Positions 39,801 through 49,961 of a stretch of DNA of 64,000 nucleotides are shown in pieces; positions within the stretch are counted from its first letter, which is position 1, and every line of letters starts with the position of its first letter. The notes under the pieces are model-generated. The model had not been told where the DNA came from and ran no database searches. It saw only the letters and a program-made list of their open reading frames with translations. Where the stretch lies: positions 620,001-684,000 of the forward strand of contig JAWKZG010000002.1 of NCBI GenBank assembly GCA_041396125.1. The letters are read 5' to 3'. The DNA comes from JAWKZG01 sp041396125. GTDB taxonomy: Bacteria > Pseudomonadota > Gammaproteobacteria > Competibacterales > Competibacteraceae. The translations under genes and the position numbers were made by a program.

Positions 39801-40631
39801 AAATCCCGCGGTGAGCGCCGGCTCATACCAGCCGCAAATGAACGCCGCCGTGTCGGCCACCCTGACGCAAAATCAAACTGCGTCAGGCACTGGAGCGGCA
39901 GCAGTTTGTGTTGCATTACCAACCAAATCGATCTGATGACGGGCGCAGTCAGCGGACTAGAGGCGTTGCTGCGCTGGCATGATCGGAGCAGGGGCTTATA
40001 CCGCCGGGCTGCTTTATCCCTTTGCTGGGAGGAAACGGCATGATCCTGGACGTCGGGCGCTGGGTCATTCGCCAGGCTCTGACCGATTACCATCAGTGGT
40101 ATATCCAGGGTTTACAACCGCCGCGTATCGCGGTGAATATCTCGGCGGTGCAGTTGCGCCGAGATTTCGTTGACAGTATTGCCGAGCAATTAAAACCACC
40201 CGCGCCGGCCCGCACGGGCTGGATCTGGAGCTGACCGAAGGCCGTTGATCCGAGGATCTCGATACCACCGTGGGCAAATTGCAGCAACTGCGGACGATGG
40301 GTATCAGATCGCTATCGACGATTTCGGCACCGGTTTCGTCCCTGGGGTATCTGGCGCGTTTACCGGTGGATGCCTTGAAAATCGACCACTCGTTCACCAT
40401 GACCATGGTGGATGATGCCAGCAGTATGAGTATCGTCGCGGCGATCATTTCGCTGGCACACGCGCGCAGGGCTGAAGGTAATCGCCGAAGGTGGAAACGC
40501 ACGATCAGAAGCGTTATCTCAGCGTGCTCAAATGCGATGAGTTTCAGGGCTATCTGAATAGTCTGCCGGTGTCGTTCGAGCAGATCACCCAACTGCTGCA
40601 GGACGCCGGCCGGACTAACCGGAACGGGTAA
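36804..40631 (+). pseudogene. PAS/GAF/GGDEF/EAL cyclic-di-GMP signalling protein, heavily frameshifted
   Basis: Domains read in order across alternating frames: PAS (FQTLFEHSTSAVFLIGAD, GLRLLGYTQDELAAAI), PAS (VGLWDWDLRTSKIF, RFRHKNGSYRWIYTQ), PAS (FHYVSRKAGELINRRPEALL), GAF (LSETLDALLQVIEAQAP, GSCGTAMFRREAVIVEDI), PAS (DMHCSVDANTGLLIHCNQRL, ending WRDITERKQAERKI), GAF (INALIVRVRDQQELL), GGDEF (YDVLTGLPNRTLFSDHI) and EAL (LEALLRW, LGYLARLPVDALKIDHSF). The GGDEF position reads ARRGDALL, so it is degenerate; the EAL domain looks like a phosphodiesterase. The start is the ATG at 36804 after AAGGATA; the last frame ends TAA at 40629-40631. More than ten indels break it, so the sequence is either error-rich or decayed. 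Confidence 0.75.
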
Positions 40632-40673
40632 TGGATACAGGCAACAGAGCCGGGAAAACAGCGTTTAGCCGCT

Positions 40674-42725
40674 TCATGCATCCGGCACATTCCGGCGTAA
40701 TTCATCCGCGCAGATAGCCGCACTTGAATCGCTGGGTGCGCGCCAGTCACCACGGGGCGACGAGGGCCACCTGAACTGCTTTGGGGCTGTTGGGTACACG
40801 GCTGCGTTTGAATTGGCTGGTCTGGAAAAATCGAAATAGAAACACTTCCAGCCAGTGTTTGATGGTCGCCAGATCGTATTCATTGTGTTTGGCTGTCGCC
40901 AGTGCGTCGGCCAGCGACCCTGGTTGCGGTCACGCCAGGCCTGATAACTCAGAAACGCGACTTTACTCGGACGGAATCCAAACCGGGTGGTGTAATACAG
41001 ATTAAAATCCTGCAACTCATAAGGACCGATTTTGGCTTCGGTGCTTTGGGCAGGCTGGGTGCTGTCGGCGTATAGGATCAGTTCCGGTGAAATCTCGGTG
41101 TCCAAGAATGGACTGGATAAGGGTATGGGTGAGTCATCATGAACTGTTTGCTGTCAGTCACCCGCTGCAGCCGATGCTGGATCAGCGTTTTGGGCACCGA
41201 AGCATTAACGTTCATAGTGCGACATATGGTCACCGACGCCATGCGTACACCAGCCCAGGGCCAGCTCGCTCAGATCACCGGTACCCAGCACCAGCGCCTG
41301 GTGCTGATTGGCCAGCCGGAACAGATGCGAAGTACGCTCGCCGGCCTGCACGTTTTCAAAGGTAATATCATAAACCGGTTCGCCGTCTTTAAACGGGTGG
41401 CCGATATGGCTGAAAGCACCATCTTTGCAGACAGGACGGCCGGATATCGATCTCGCCGGCCTGGGTGCCGAGAGACTGCATCAGGCCAAGTGCATTGTTT
41501 AGTGTGGTTGCACTGGTGGCAAAGCCAGGCAGGGTATAGGCCAGAATATGACTGCGCGGCAATTGGCCATTCCATGGTTTGCGCCGCTACGGTCAAGGCA
41601 TGGGAATGGAATCCAGGCCGCCGGAAACCCCGATGACCAATTTGTCTATACCGCTTGACTGCAAGCGCTGGAGCTGATCGCGTACCTGAGATAAACGCAG
41701 GCTTCATGGCGGCGCTCGCCGGCAAAGCCGGGATGTTGAGCACATGGAAAACCGCTCGACAGCACGGCGCAGATCGCTGCAATCGCAGGCTGTCGCAGCA
41801 AGCGCACCAATATCGCGCAGGGTGCGCAACCGGTCGTGATGATCACTGGCGCAGTCATTAAAACTGGTGGTGCGCAGCCGCTGCTGGAAACCAGACGCTC
41901 GAGATCGATATCAGCGGCAATCAATTGCCCGGTGGTTGCAAAACGATCCGTTTCAGCGAGCAGTTCGCCGTTTTCGCAGTCAGACCTTGCCGTCCCAGGC
42001 CAGATCTGTAGTGGATTCGCCGGCCCCGGCCGCAGAATACAAATAAGCCGCCAGACAACGGGCTGAATTGCGACAGGCAGAGCTGCGCGGGCGAAGTGAT
42101 GCGGCTTTGCGATTGTGATATTGCAGACAGATTGGCGATGACGCTGGCACCGGCCAACAGCATAGCCTGCTGGGCGGAATGGGAACCCACAGGTCTTCGC
42201 AGACTTCGATGAATAAATCAGTGTTTGATATTCTGGCAGCTGATAAATCGGTGCGCAGAACAGGTCTGGCCGTGAAATTTCCCGGCTGAGCAGCTGTCGG
42301 GCAGCGCTGAACTGACGTTTTTCGTAGAATTCGCGGTAATTCGGCAGATAGCTTTTAGGCACCACCCCCAGAATCTGCCCTTGTTGTATCAGTACAGCGC
42401 AAATAAATAACTGTCCATCAATCAATAATGGCGCGCCGACAATCAGCAGACAGGCTAATTGCCGGCTGCCCGCAAGTACGTCTGCCAGCGCCGCCTCGCA
42501 GGCGTCCAGCAAGGTATCCTGGTGAAACAGATCGTCGTTACTGTAGGCCGACAGGCTGAGTTCAGGAAATAACGCGACCAGGGCACCTTGTTGCGCAGCC
42601 TGTGCGGCCAGGTCCAGAATCTGTCGGGCATTGTCGGCAGGTCGGGTCAGCTGCACCTCGGGCACACATACGGCTGTGCGTAAAAAACCATGCTGGTAAA
42701 TTGAATAAAATGAATGATGTTGCAT
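40674..42725 (-). pseudogene. nadE: glutamine-dependent NAD+ synthetase, frameshifted
   Basis: A two-domain enzyme of about 683 residues making NAD from deamido-NAD with glutamine. The nitrilase-like glutaminase domain is in frame from the ATG at 42725 (YQHGFLRTAVCVPEV, ALFPELSLSAYSNDDL, LPNYREFYEKRQF). The synthetase domain is split; its ATP loop SGGLDST is readable near 41610 and the C-terminus is LSPRGDWRAPSD followed by DELRRNVPDA, ending at 40674. This C-terminus and the N-terminus are of the long glutamine-dependent type seen in mycobacteria and some proteobacteria. Several indels occur from about 42200 to 41100. Confidence 0.82.
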
Positions 42726-42933
42726 CTTGGCTCTGATATTCACTTAAGGGCTTGCTGCGGAAATACAGTTTATGCTACCACTGTGACAGGTGTAATTCCC
42801 TACCTGCAAAAGGTGTGCTGGCAAAAGTTACATGGGCGGGTTCCCTGATCAGGACGCTTTTGAGAGCCGATACACAAGTCGCCAGTACGGGCAATATCCG
42901 CTATAGTTGGCACAGTTTTCTAACGATCTATTT

Positions 42934-43743
42934 ATGGTGAATGTTTTTATCGGCGGTTTGACCGCTTTTTTATATTTGCTGGCAGGTGTGCTATTGACTT
43001 TGCGCCTGGTACAGGTTGATAGCGTCCGGCAGTGGCAGAAGAGCCGCTTGCTGTGGTTGGCCGGGATTGCCGTTGTTTTGCATGGCTGGTTGCTGGCGCG
43101 CACCGTATTACTGCCTGCCGGGGTTGACCTGGGCTTTTTCAATGCGTTGTCCTTTACCGGCTGGCTAAGTGCTGCAGTATTGCTACTGGCGTCAGTAGTG
43201 CGCCCGGTCGAGAATCTGGGCATTATTCTGCTGCCTTTCAGTGCGGTCAGCGTTGTATTGGCACAGCTTTTCCCGATCCAGCGCCTTGTTAGCAGCACCG
43301 AGCAATGGCCGCTGGAAGTGCATATTATTATTTCCATTCTGGCGTATTCGCTGCTCGCTCTGGCTACGTTGCAAGCTTTACTGCTGGCGCTGCAGAACCG
43401 GCGTCTGCGGCAGCGCAACCCGGGTGGCTTTGTGCGCAGTCTGCCGCCGTTGTCCACCATGGAAAGCCTGCTGTTTCAGCTGATCACAATCGGCTTTGTG
43501 CTATTGAGCATAGCCTTGCTGAGCGGTTTTTTATTTCTGGAAGATATTTTTGCCCAGCACCTGGTGCATAAAACCATACTCTCGATTATCGCCTGGCTGT
43601 TATTCGGCATTTTATTATGGGGACACCGGCGCTATGGCTGGCGTGGCCCGATCGCAGTGCGCTGGACACTGGGCGGTTTTATCGTGCTTATGCTGGCCTA
43701 TTTTGGCAGCAAGCTGGTGCTGGAACTCATTCTGCAGCGTTAA
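42934..43743 (+). CDS. ypjD: inner membrane cytochrome c assembly-like protein YpjD
   Basis: A 269-residue protein with about eight transmembrane helices, of the CcsA/CcmC cytochrome c assembly superfamily. It has VNVFIGGLTAFLYLLAGVLL at the N-terminus, VEVHIIISILAYSLLALATL-type helix in the middle, and a C-terminal helix pair. YpjD normally lies beside a CorB/YfjD-like gene, as here. The ATG at 42934 is the most plausible start; the frame is open to a TTG at 42907. The function of YpjD is not established beyond the family. Confidence 0.82.
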   Translation: MVNVFIGGLTAFLYLLAGVLLTLRLVQVDSVRQWQKSRLLWLAGIAVVLHGWLLARTVLLPAGVDLGFFNALSFTGWLSAAVLLLASVVRPVENLGIILLPFSAVSVVLAQLFPIQRLVSSTEQWPLEVHIIISILAYSLLALATLQALLLALQNRRLRQRNPGGFVRSLPPLSTMESLLFQLITIGFVLLSIALLSGFLFLEDIFAQHLVHKTILSIIAWLLFGILLWGHRRYGWRGPIAVRWTLGGFIVLMLAYFGSKLVLELILQR

Positions 43744-43792
43744 CAGAGCCTGTTACAATTTCCATGACTATCTGCTTTGAGAGGTGCGGTTC

Positions 43793-45073
43793 TTGAACGA
43801 TCTTCACCTGGGTCTGCTATTTCTGTTTCTTGTTATATTGCTGATGTTGTCAGCTTTTTTTTCCGGTTCAGAGACGGGTCTGATGGCAATCAACCGCTAT
43901 CGTTTGCGCCATCTGGCGCGTTCCGGTCATCGCGGTGCGGTTCGTGTCAGCCGTTTGCTGGAGCGACCGGATCGGCTGATCGGCCTGATTCTACTGGGCA
44001 ATAATTTTTTTAATATCCTGGCGTCTTCGCTGGCAACCATCATTGCCATTCGCTTGATGGGGGAGGCCGGTATTGCGCTGGCTGCCCGCTGTTGACCATC
44101 GTATTGCTGATTTTCGGGAAGTAACGCCCAAAACACTGGCCGCGCTGCATCCTGAGAGAATCGCATTTCCGGCTTCCGTTGTACTGTACCGCTGCTGAAA
44201 ATATTTTATCCCGTGGTCGCCGGTATTAACGCGATATCCAATGTCCTGCTCAAGCCACTGGGGATCAGCAGCGATACCGCTACTGAACAAAATCTCAGCG
44301 TGGCGGAACTGCGTACTGTAGTGCTGGAAGCGGGGGCGATGATTCCGGCGCGACACCGCAAAATGCTGCTCAGTATTCTGGATCTGGAAGCAATCACTGT
44401 GGACGATATCATGGTGCCGCGCAGTGAGGTTGAGGGTGTCGATCTGAATGAAGACTGGAACGAGATTATGCTCCAGCTCAAGCGCGCGCCTTATACCCGG
44501 CTGGTGGTGTACCGCGACAGCATCGATCATGTCGTCGGTTTTTTGCATATGCGTTCCGTCATTGGCTATCTGTCGCGCGGCAGCGAGTTTGGCCGGGAGG
44601 ATCTGGAGCGGCTGGTCGAAGAACCGTATTTCATACCCGAAGGAACACAATTACAGATCCAGCTGCTGAATTTCCAGCAGCAGCAGCGACGTATCGGGCT
44701 GGTCGTGGATGAATACGGCGATCTGCAGGGGCTGGTTACGCTGGAAGATATTCTGGAAGAAATTGTTGGCGAATTCACCACCGATCCGCAGACCTATGTG
44801 CGTCGCAATATCCGGCGTCAGGCCGATGGCAGTTATCTGGTCGATGCCAGTGTCACTGTGCGTTCCCTGAACCGCTCGCTGAGCTGGAACTTGCCTATTG
44901 ATGGTCCCAAGACTCTGAACGGGCTGATTATGGAAGCGCTGGAAACTATCCCTGAATCCGGTACGCGACTGGAATTGGCCGGCCATCCTATCGAAATTGT
45001 CAAAATTGCCGGCAATAAGGTCAAGACGGTGCTGATAAAATCGCACACGCCCGAACCTGTAGAGCAGGGCTAG
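43793..45073 (+). CDS. HlyC/CorC-family CorB-like protein (YfjD), frameshifted
   Basis: A membrane protein of about 427 residues. An N-terminal CNNM/DUF21 transmembrane domain has AFFSGSETGLMAINRYRLRH, then two CBS domains (DDIMVPRSEVEGVDL, GLVTLEDILEEIVGEF) and a C-terminal CorC_HlyC domain (DGSYLVDASVTVRSLN). The start is a TTG at 43793 after GAGAGG; a GTG at 43784 is possible. Three indels near 44086, 44120 and 44190 break the frame; the later frame is continuous from 44213. It follows ypjD by 49 bp. Role: probably Mg2+/Co2+ tolerance or export. Confidence 0.82.
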
Positions 45074-45085
45074 GCGGGGTTAGAA

Positions 45086-45436
45086 ATGGATATCTACCAT
45101 GTCTGGTGTAATCTTAAAACCGGCGTCAGTGATTTGGAGTTTGCCACGCATGTACGGCGCTATCTGGATCACTTGCAGTCACAGGATCGGCTCGTGACTT
45201 ACCGTATCACCCGTCGCAAACTGGGGCTGGGGCCGGCTGATTTACCGGAATTTCACATCCAGCTGGAATTCAGAAACCTGACCCAGCTGGATCAGGCGTT
45301 TACCACTGTTGCGGCCCGGCGCGACCCTGTCGAAGCGTTTCATCACGCTGTCAAGTCACAGGTCAGCGAGGTACGTTTTGCCTTGTACCGGGACTTCCCC
45401 GACCCGGTCCGTCACAGCGGTGAAGAGCGCTTTTAA
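45086..45436 (+). CDS. DUF6614 family protein
   Basis: A 116-residue protein of the DUF6614 family, of unknown function. Characteristic segments are IYHVWCNLKTGVSDLEFA, TRRKLGLGPADLPEFHI and EVRFALYRDFPDPVRH. The start at 45086 has GGGGTTAG nearby but a weak ribosome site. It follows the CorB-like gene by 12 bp in the same direction and may be cotranscribed. Confidence 0.75.
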   Translation: MDIYHVWCNLKTGVSDLEFATHVRRYLDHLQSQDRLVTYRITRRKLGLGPADLPEFHIQLEFRNLTQLDQAFTTVAARRDPVEAFHHAVKSQVSEVRFALYRDFPDPVRHSGEERF

Positions 45437-45484
45437 CGGGTACTCGCCCCATCCATAGGCTTTGTGTTCAGGCCATATCAAGCG

Positions 45485-47673
45485 TCAGCTCAATGCCTCA
45501 TCACCTTCGATAACACGACCAATAATAGCCGCCTGATACCCCTGTTGCTTTAACGCTGCCAGGCAGGCGGAGCTTGCTCTGCCGGTATACCTGCCAGCAG
45601 TCCACCAGCGGTCTGCGGATCATTCAGCCAGCGTATAGGCCGGCTGGGCAGTCAACGTGGTGGAGGCTTTTATCACAGCTTCATGGATACGATTGGCCGG
45701 GCCAGTGAGCTTTCAATGCCGAGCTGACAAACTTCCAGGGCACCGTCCAGTAATGGCAGTGCAGTCAGTTCGATACGAGCAGCAGGCCGGGCGCAACGTT
45801 TCCAGTAGATGTCCGGCCAGTCCAAACCCGGTAATATCGGTACAGGCGTGGGTGCCGTGCTGCTGTAAAATCCGGCTGGCGGCGGCGTTTGACTGCAGCA
45901 TCACGGCTAATGCTGCGTCAATCCAGCGACCTTTGGCGAGACGGCGCATGTCTGCAGCAAAGAGTACCCCGCTGCCCAGCGGTTTCGTCAGAATCAGCTG
46001 ATCGCCACATTGCAAACCAGTTTTGCGCAAAAGTTGGTCTGGCTCGACCAGTCCGTTGACACTGAGGCCACAGGCCAGTTCGGCCCCTTCACTGCTGTGA
46101 CCGCCAATTAAGGCTGCCTGTTGCTGGATCAGCATGGTTTGCATACCGGACAGTATCTGGAACAGGGTTTCTTCCTGCAATCTGGGTGCGGCATGAGGCA
46201 GCGTGACCAGGGCCAGCGCCGAATGGGGTTCGGCACCCATGGCGAAGATATCGTTCAGCGCATGATTGGCCGCGATCTGACCAAACAGATAAGGATCATC
46301 CACCAGTGCCCGAAAATAATCCACAGACTGCAGCCATAATTTTCCGGCTGGCGGTGCCAGTACCGCGGTGTCGTCAGGACTGTTCAAGCCGGTGACGATG
46401 TCATCTTTCTGCACCGGGGCAGGCATTCTCGCCAAAGCCCTGTTCAATACCGCAGCCCCGATTTTTGCGCCGCAGCCCGCGCATGTCTGTTATCGCTGCT
46501 GCAGCCGTAGCAGACATACCCGGTAAACGCTGGTAACGCGTCATGAAGGCGCGGTCGATGCGATCTTTCCAGCGCCACAACCAGCGTCCTTCAGTCGCCC
46601 AGCGGCCGCGCGAGGCAACAGCGTAGGGGTCACCGGTACTGATCAGACTCAGAAACTGTCGTTGCGGGCGTCTGCCTGCGGTGCCTGCCGTTCAGCACCC
46701 GGCGCAAATTGGCCGTCAGCGGGGGGCCCTGGCGGACTGCGAACACACCGGATTTTGGGCGGGGGTGATTCACAACATGGGCAATATCACCGGTGGCAAA
46801 CACCTGCGGATGCGACACTGACTGCAGGCTGTCGTTGACCTGGACAAAGCCTTGCTCGGTGGTCGCCAGACCACTTTCGCGCAGCCACGGCGCGGCCGCT
46901 GCACCGGTGACCCAGAATACCGTCGTAGCAGGCAGGCTCTGGCCATCACTGAGTTGTATACTGTCAGGGCCGACCTGGGTAACCGCCACGTTGCACGGAC
47001 ATGATGCCGCGTTCGGCCAGAACCCGGGTGAAAATAGCGCGTACTTTGGGGTTATGTCCGGTAAGGATTTCAGGACTGGCCGATACCAGTGTCCAGTGCA
47101 GGCGTTGCGGATTATCGTTTTGTTCGCGCAGGCGTTTATGCAGATAATACTGGCAGGCCAGCAGCAGCTCGACCCCGCCCGCGCCCGCACCCGCAACAAC
47201 CATATGATACGGTCCACTGGAGGCGCAGACCTGTCGGATAATCTCCGCCCAGCGCAGCAGAAAACGATCGATGGGTTTGACCGGCACAGCGTATTCAGCG
47301 GCACCCGGCACTGTCAGCAGTGGCGGGCGTGAACCGGTGTTAATTGACAGCCAGTCGAATCGCAGCGGCGGGCGATCGGCAAACAGTAAGGTATTGTTGT
47401 CCAGATCCAGACCGTTGACAGCAGCATGAATCAGCCGTGCGCCGGCAAAACGCGCCAGCGGGCGCAAGTCGATATGGCAGGCATCGTAGTCGTAGTGGCC
47501 TGCGATATAACCCGGCAACATACCGGAATACGGCGTGTGTACATCGCGGCTTACCAGGGTCAGGCGTACCCCGGGCAGGGGCTGCATGCCAAAACTTTTT
47601 AAAACGGCAACCTGGCTGTGGCCACCGCCAGCGGCACGAGGTCAGTGTGAATTGGGGTTGAATCAATATCCAT
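45485..47673 (-). pseudogene. selD: FAD/NAD reductase-SelD fusion (selenide, water dikinase), frameshifted
   Basis: A fusion of about 730 residues. The N-terminal part is an NDH-2-like FAD/NAD(P) oxidoreductase (VGGGHSQVAVL, TLVSRDVHTPYSGMLPGY, VAGAGAGGVELLLACQYY, FATGDIAHVVNHPRP). The C-terminal part is SelD, which makes selenophosphate from selenide and ATP: the catalytic motif CAGCGAKIG with cysteine (not selenocysteine) near 46475, then KDDIVTGLNSPDDTAV, AALIGGHSSEGAEL and ITGFGLAGHLLE, and a C-terminus ending IGRVIEGDEALS at 45485. Breaks occur near 47610, 46995, 46680, 46480 and 45770. Selenium metabolism is implied, but no selenoprotein or selA/selB is in the window. The start at 47673 lies at the foot of a hairpin. 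Confidence 0.82.
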
Positions 47674-47701
47674 GAGGCGTCCGGCAGTATCGAACGCCTC
47701 A
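47673..47701 (-). promoter_or_regulatory. hairpin in the selD-fusion leader
   Basis: TGAGGCGT (47673-47680) and ACGCCTCA (47694-47701) form an 8-bp stem with a 13-base loop. On the minus-strand message the stem ends at the A of the proposed ATG, so folding could hide the start. No clear ribosome site is visible. Low confidence as a regulator. Confidence 0.35.
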
Positions 47702-47735
47702 TTCCTGAACTGCTGGATTAGCGTTGTGCAAGCCT

Positions 47736-48017
47736 TTATTCCGGCGTGCCGGTCACTGTAGTCTGCGCTGCTTGATCCTGATCTTGTTGCCGCGATTGTG
47801 CCAGCCGGTTTTCCGTCTGCCGCTGGCGCTCGATCTGCACCAGCCGGATAGATTCGGTACAGCTGTGCGCAATACCGTCGCGACTGCGTTCAATGGACCG
47901 GGCGACATCATCCTGGGTCGAACATTGTGATCTGGGCAGGTTGGGATACACAGCCGTTAACAACAGCGCGCACAAACCGAAAGTCAAGCCGGAATAGAGC
48001 AGTTTTTTTGATGACAT
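47736..48017 (-). CDS. small hypothetical protein with N-terminal signal anchor
   Basis: A 93-residue protein of unknown function. An N-terminal hydrophobic segment (LLYSGLTFGLCALLLTAVYP) is a signal peptide or membrane anchor. The rest is polar, with two cysteines (SQCSTQDDV, AHSCTESI) and a Gln-rich tail (QRQTENRLAQSRQQDQDQ). The ATG at 48017 follows GAGGAACTTGTC. It is divergent from the sirtuin gene and upstream of the selD fusion. Confidence 0.6.
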   Translation of the reverse strand: MSSKKLLYSGLTFGLCALLLTAVYPNLPRSQCSTQDDVARSIERSRDGIAHSCTESIRLVQIERQRQTENRLAQSRQQDQDQAAQTTVTGTPE

Positions 48018-48132
48018 GACAAGTTCCTCAGTGTTGTAAGATGCCCTTATTCTGGTAACTTACGCTGAAACTCACAAACGAATATTTTGCATATAATGAT
48101 TACTAAAATTAATGGATGGAAGGTGCAAAAGC

Positions 48133-48897
48133 ATGGTTAATGAGCACGCCTTGAACCAGGCTCGGGCCTGGCTGCGCGCCGCCCGGAATGTGGTCGTATT
48201 GACCGGGGCGGGTATCTCGACCGAATCGGGTATTCCGGACTTTCGCGGCCCGCAAGGTGTCTGGACCAAAGACCCGGATGCCGAAAAGCTATCCAATATT
48301 CATTATTATCTGAGTGATCCGCGCATTCGACAGAAAGCCTGGCGCTCACGGCTGGATACGCTGGCCTGGAACGCTCAGCCCAATACCGGCCATCGCGCCC
48401 TGGCCGCTTTGGAGCAGCGCGGTAAATTGCATACCCTGATTACCCAGAACATCGATGGTCTGCACCAGCTGGCGGGCAATACAGCGGAAAAGGTCATCGA
48501 AATCCACGGTACGATGCGTTATGTCCGCTGTATGGGCTGTGATTACTATGTCCCGATGGAGATTATCGCCGCCCGTTTGCAGGCCGGTGAGGCAGATCCC
48601 GACTGCCCGCAATGTGGCGGCATTTTAAAATCCGCCACTATCTCGTTTGGACAGAATCTGGTAGCAGCGGATTTGCAGCGTGCCGAGCAGGCTGCCGCAA
48701 CGTGTGATGTGCTGCTGGCAGTTGGGTCAACACTGTCAGTTTACCCCGCTGCAGGGGTGCTACCGCTGGCTAAAAATGCCGGCGCGAAAATCATCATTAT
48801 TAATGGTGGCCCCACCGAGATGGATGATCTGGCCGACGTTATGCTGTGCGGGAAAATCGGGACATATTTACCGGCTCTGGTTGCGGGGGTAAATTGA
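48133..48897 (+). CDS. cobB: NAD-dependent protein deacylase (sirtuin)
   Basis: A 254-residue Sir2-family enzyme that removes lysine acyl groups using NAD. The NAD motifs are GAGISTESGIPDFRG and TQNIDGLHQLAG, the catalytic histidine is in IEIHGTMRYV, and two Zn ribbon pairs are RCMGCD and DCPQCGG. The ATG at 48133 has GGAAGG nine bases upstream; an ATG at 48112 is also in frame. NAD-linked context: nadE lies 5 kb away, but that is only proximity. The subgroup (desuccinylase or deacetylase) is not determined here. Confidence 0.9.
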   Translation: MVNEHALNQARAWLRAARNVVVLTGAGISTESGIPDFRGPQGVWTKDPDAEKLSNIHYYLSDPRIRQKAWRSRLDTLAWNAQPNTGHRALAALEQRGKLHTLITQNIDGLHQLAGNTAEKVIEIHGTMRYVRCMGCDYYVPMEIIAARLQAGEADPDCPQCGGILKSATISFGQNLVAADLQRAEQAAATCDVLLAVGSTLSVYPAAGVLPLAKNAGAKIIIINGGPTEMDDLADVMLCGKIGTYLPALVAGVN

Positions 48898-48952
48898 AAA
48901 AGGCCGTAAGCTGCATTCGAGCCGGGGTGCAGCCAGGCACGTCAACCGCCGC

Positions 48953-49925
48953 TCAAAGATTCATATCCTGACAAATTCTGCTGACCCGGTGCGCGTAAGT
49001 ATGCTCGGCCAATACCCGCCGATACCCGGCTGTCGCCACGGTCTGACCGAAGCTGGCATTGTGGTTGATCTTGGCACAAAGCTCGTTGAGTTCATCGCGA
49101 TCACGATAGGCCAGAATTTCACGCTGCGGTTCAAAGCAGCGCTCCAGATCCCGCAGATAATCGTTGATGACAATCGTACGACAGGCCAGTGGTTCGAAGC
49201 TGCGCTGATTGAGCCCGTAGCTGACATTGCGCTCGTTCAGAATATTCAGTACAGCCCGGTAAGTGGCATATTTGCGGGCTACATTACGGTAGCTGATACG
49301 CTGCGCCCGAACCCGGTGCGGACTGTCTTTTTTCAGTATGCGCCAATCGCTGTGGCCATAAATAGTGACCGGGGTCTGAATGCTCCGCACCAGTTCTTCC
49401 CGGTACGGCGTGTGATTGGCGATAAATAAAATCTCGTTGATCCGCGTTCCCGGTCTTGGATAGAACTGTCTGGGATTAACCGCCAAAGGCAGATAATCCA
49501 GCGCTGACGGAAAACCGGCCTGGGTGGCAAGATCTATGAAAAAGGTATCGCTGAAATAAAACTGATCAATAAATTCAGCTTTGGCCCGCTCTCCGGTACT
49601 GAATTTGTCGCCCACCAGACCAATGACCCAGGGTTTGGATTAGCGGTGGCCAGGGTCTGGTAGATCGCCAGAGGTATGCCGAAAGCACCAACCACGAGCA
49701 TCAAATCAGGGCGGAACTGCGCAGCGTCTGTTCGAACCGTGCCAGCAGTGTGTCCAGAGCGGGTTTACGAAACTGTTTGACTAATTTGACCTGGAGATAA
49801 TCCCCAGGGGTAAAGCCGTTGATAGCGAACATTCGGGTATCGTGCCTGCTTCCCGAAAATGCAGCCGCCATATTTTCCAGCCAGAGTACGATACTGCCAC
49901 GTTTACCTACTAAGAGAACTTTCAT
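48953..49925 (-). CDS. CgeB-like glycosyltransferase family protein, frameshifted
   Basis: A protein of about 324 residues. The N-terminal Rossmann-like part (MKVLLVGKRGSIVLWLENMA, DYLQVKLVKQFRKPAL) is in the 49946-49701 frame; the C-terminal glycosyltransferase part (FFIDLATQAGFPSALDYLPL, SYGLNQRSFEPLACRTIVIN) is in the 49615-48953 frame. The two join through about 90 bases that carry at least one indel (near 49625-49710). The C-terminal region is typical of glycosyl transferases acting on surface polysaccharides or spore-coat-like proteins (CgeB). The ATG at 49925 is preferred to an upstream start. It is a single gene without sugar-pathway neighbours here. Confidence 0.65.
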
Positions 49926-49961
49926 GCAATGAAACAAACATGTCAAAGCCGCACGGACCGC

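Noticed and set aside
42907..42933. TTG start for YpjD
   Set aside because: It adds nine polar residues before the first helix; the ATG at 42934 fits better, though the ribosome site is weak for both.
46440..46500. Selenocysteine (UGA) in the SelD catalytic site
   Set aside because: The restored frame reads CAGCGAKIG with TGC codons; no UGA is at the catalytic position and no SECIS-like element was needed.
47340..47702. Open frame overlapping the selD-fusion start
   Set aside because: It is rich in Arg/Cys/Ser shadow composition; the true protein (VGGGHSQVAVL and onward) lies in other frames.
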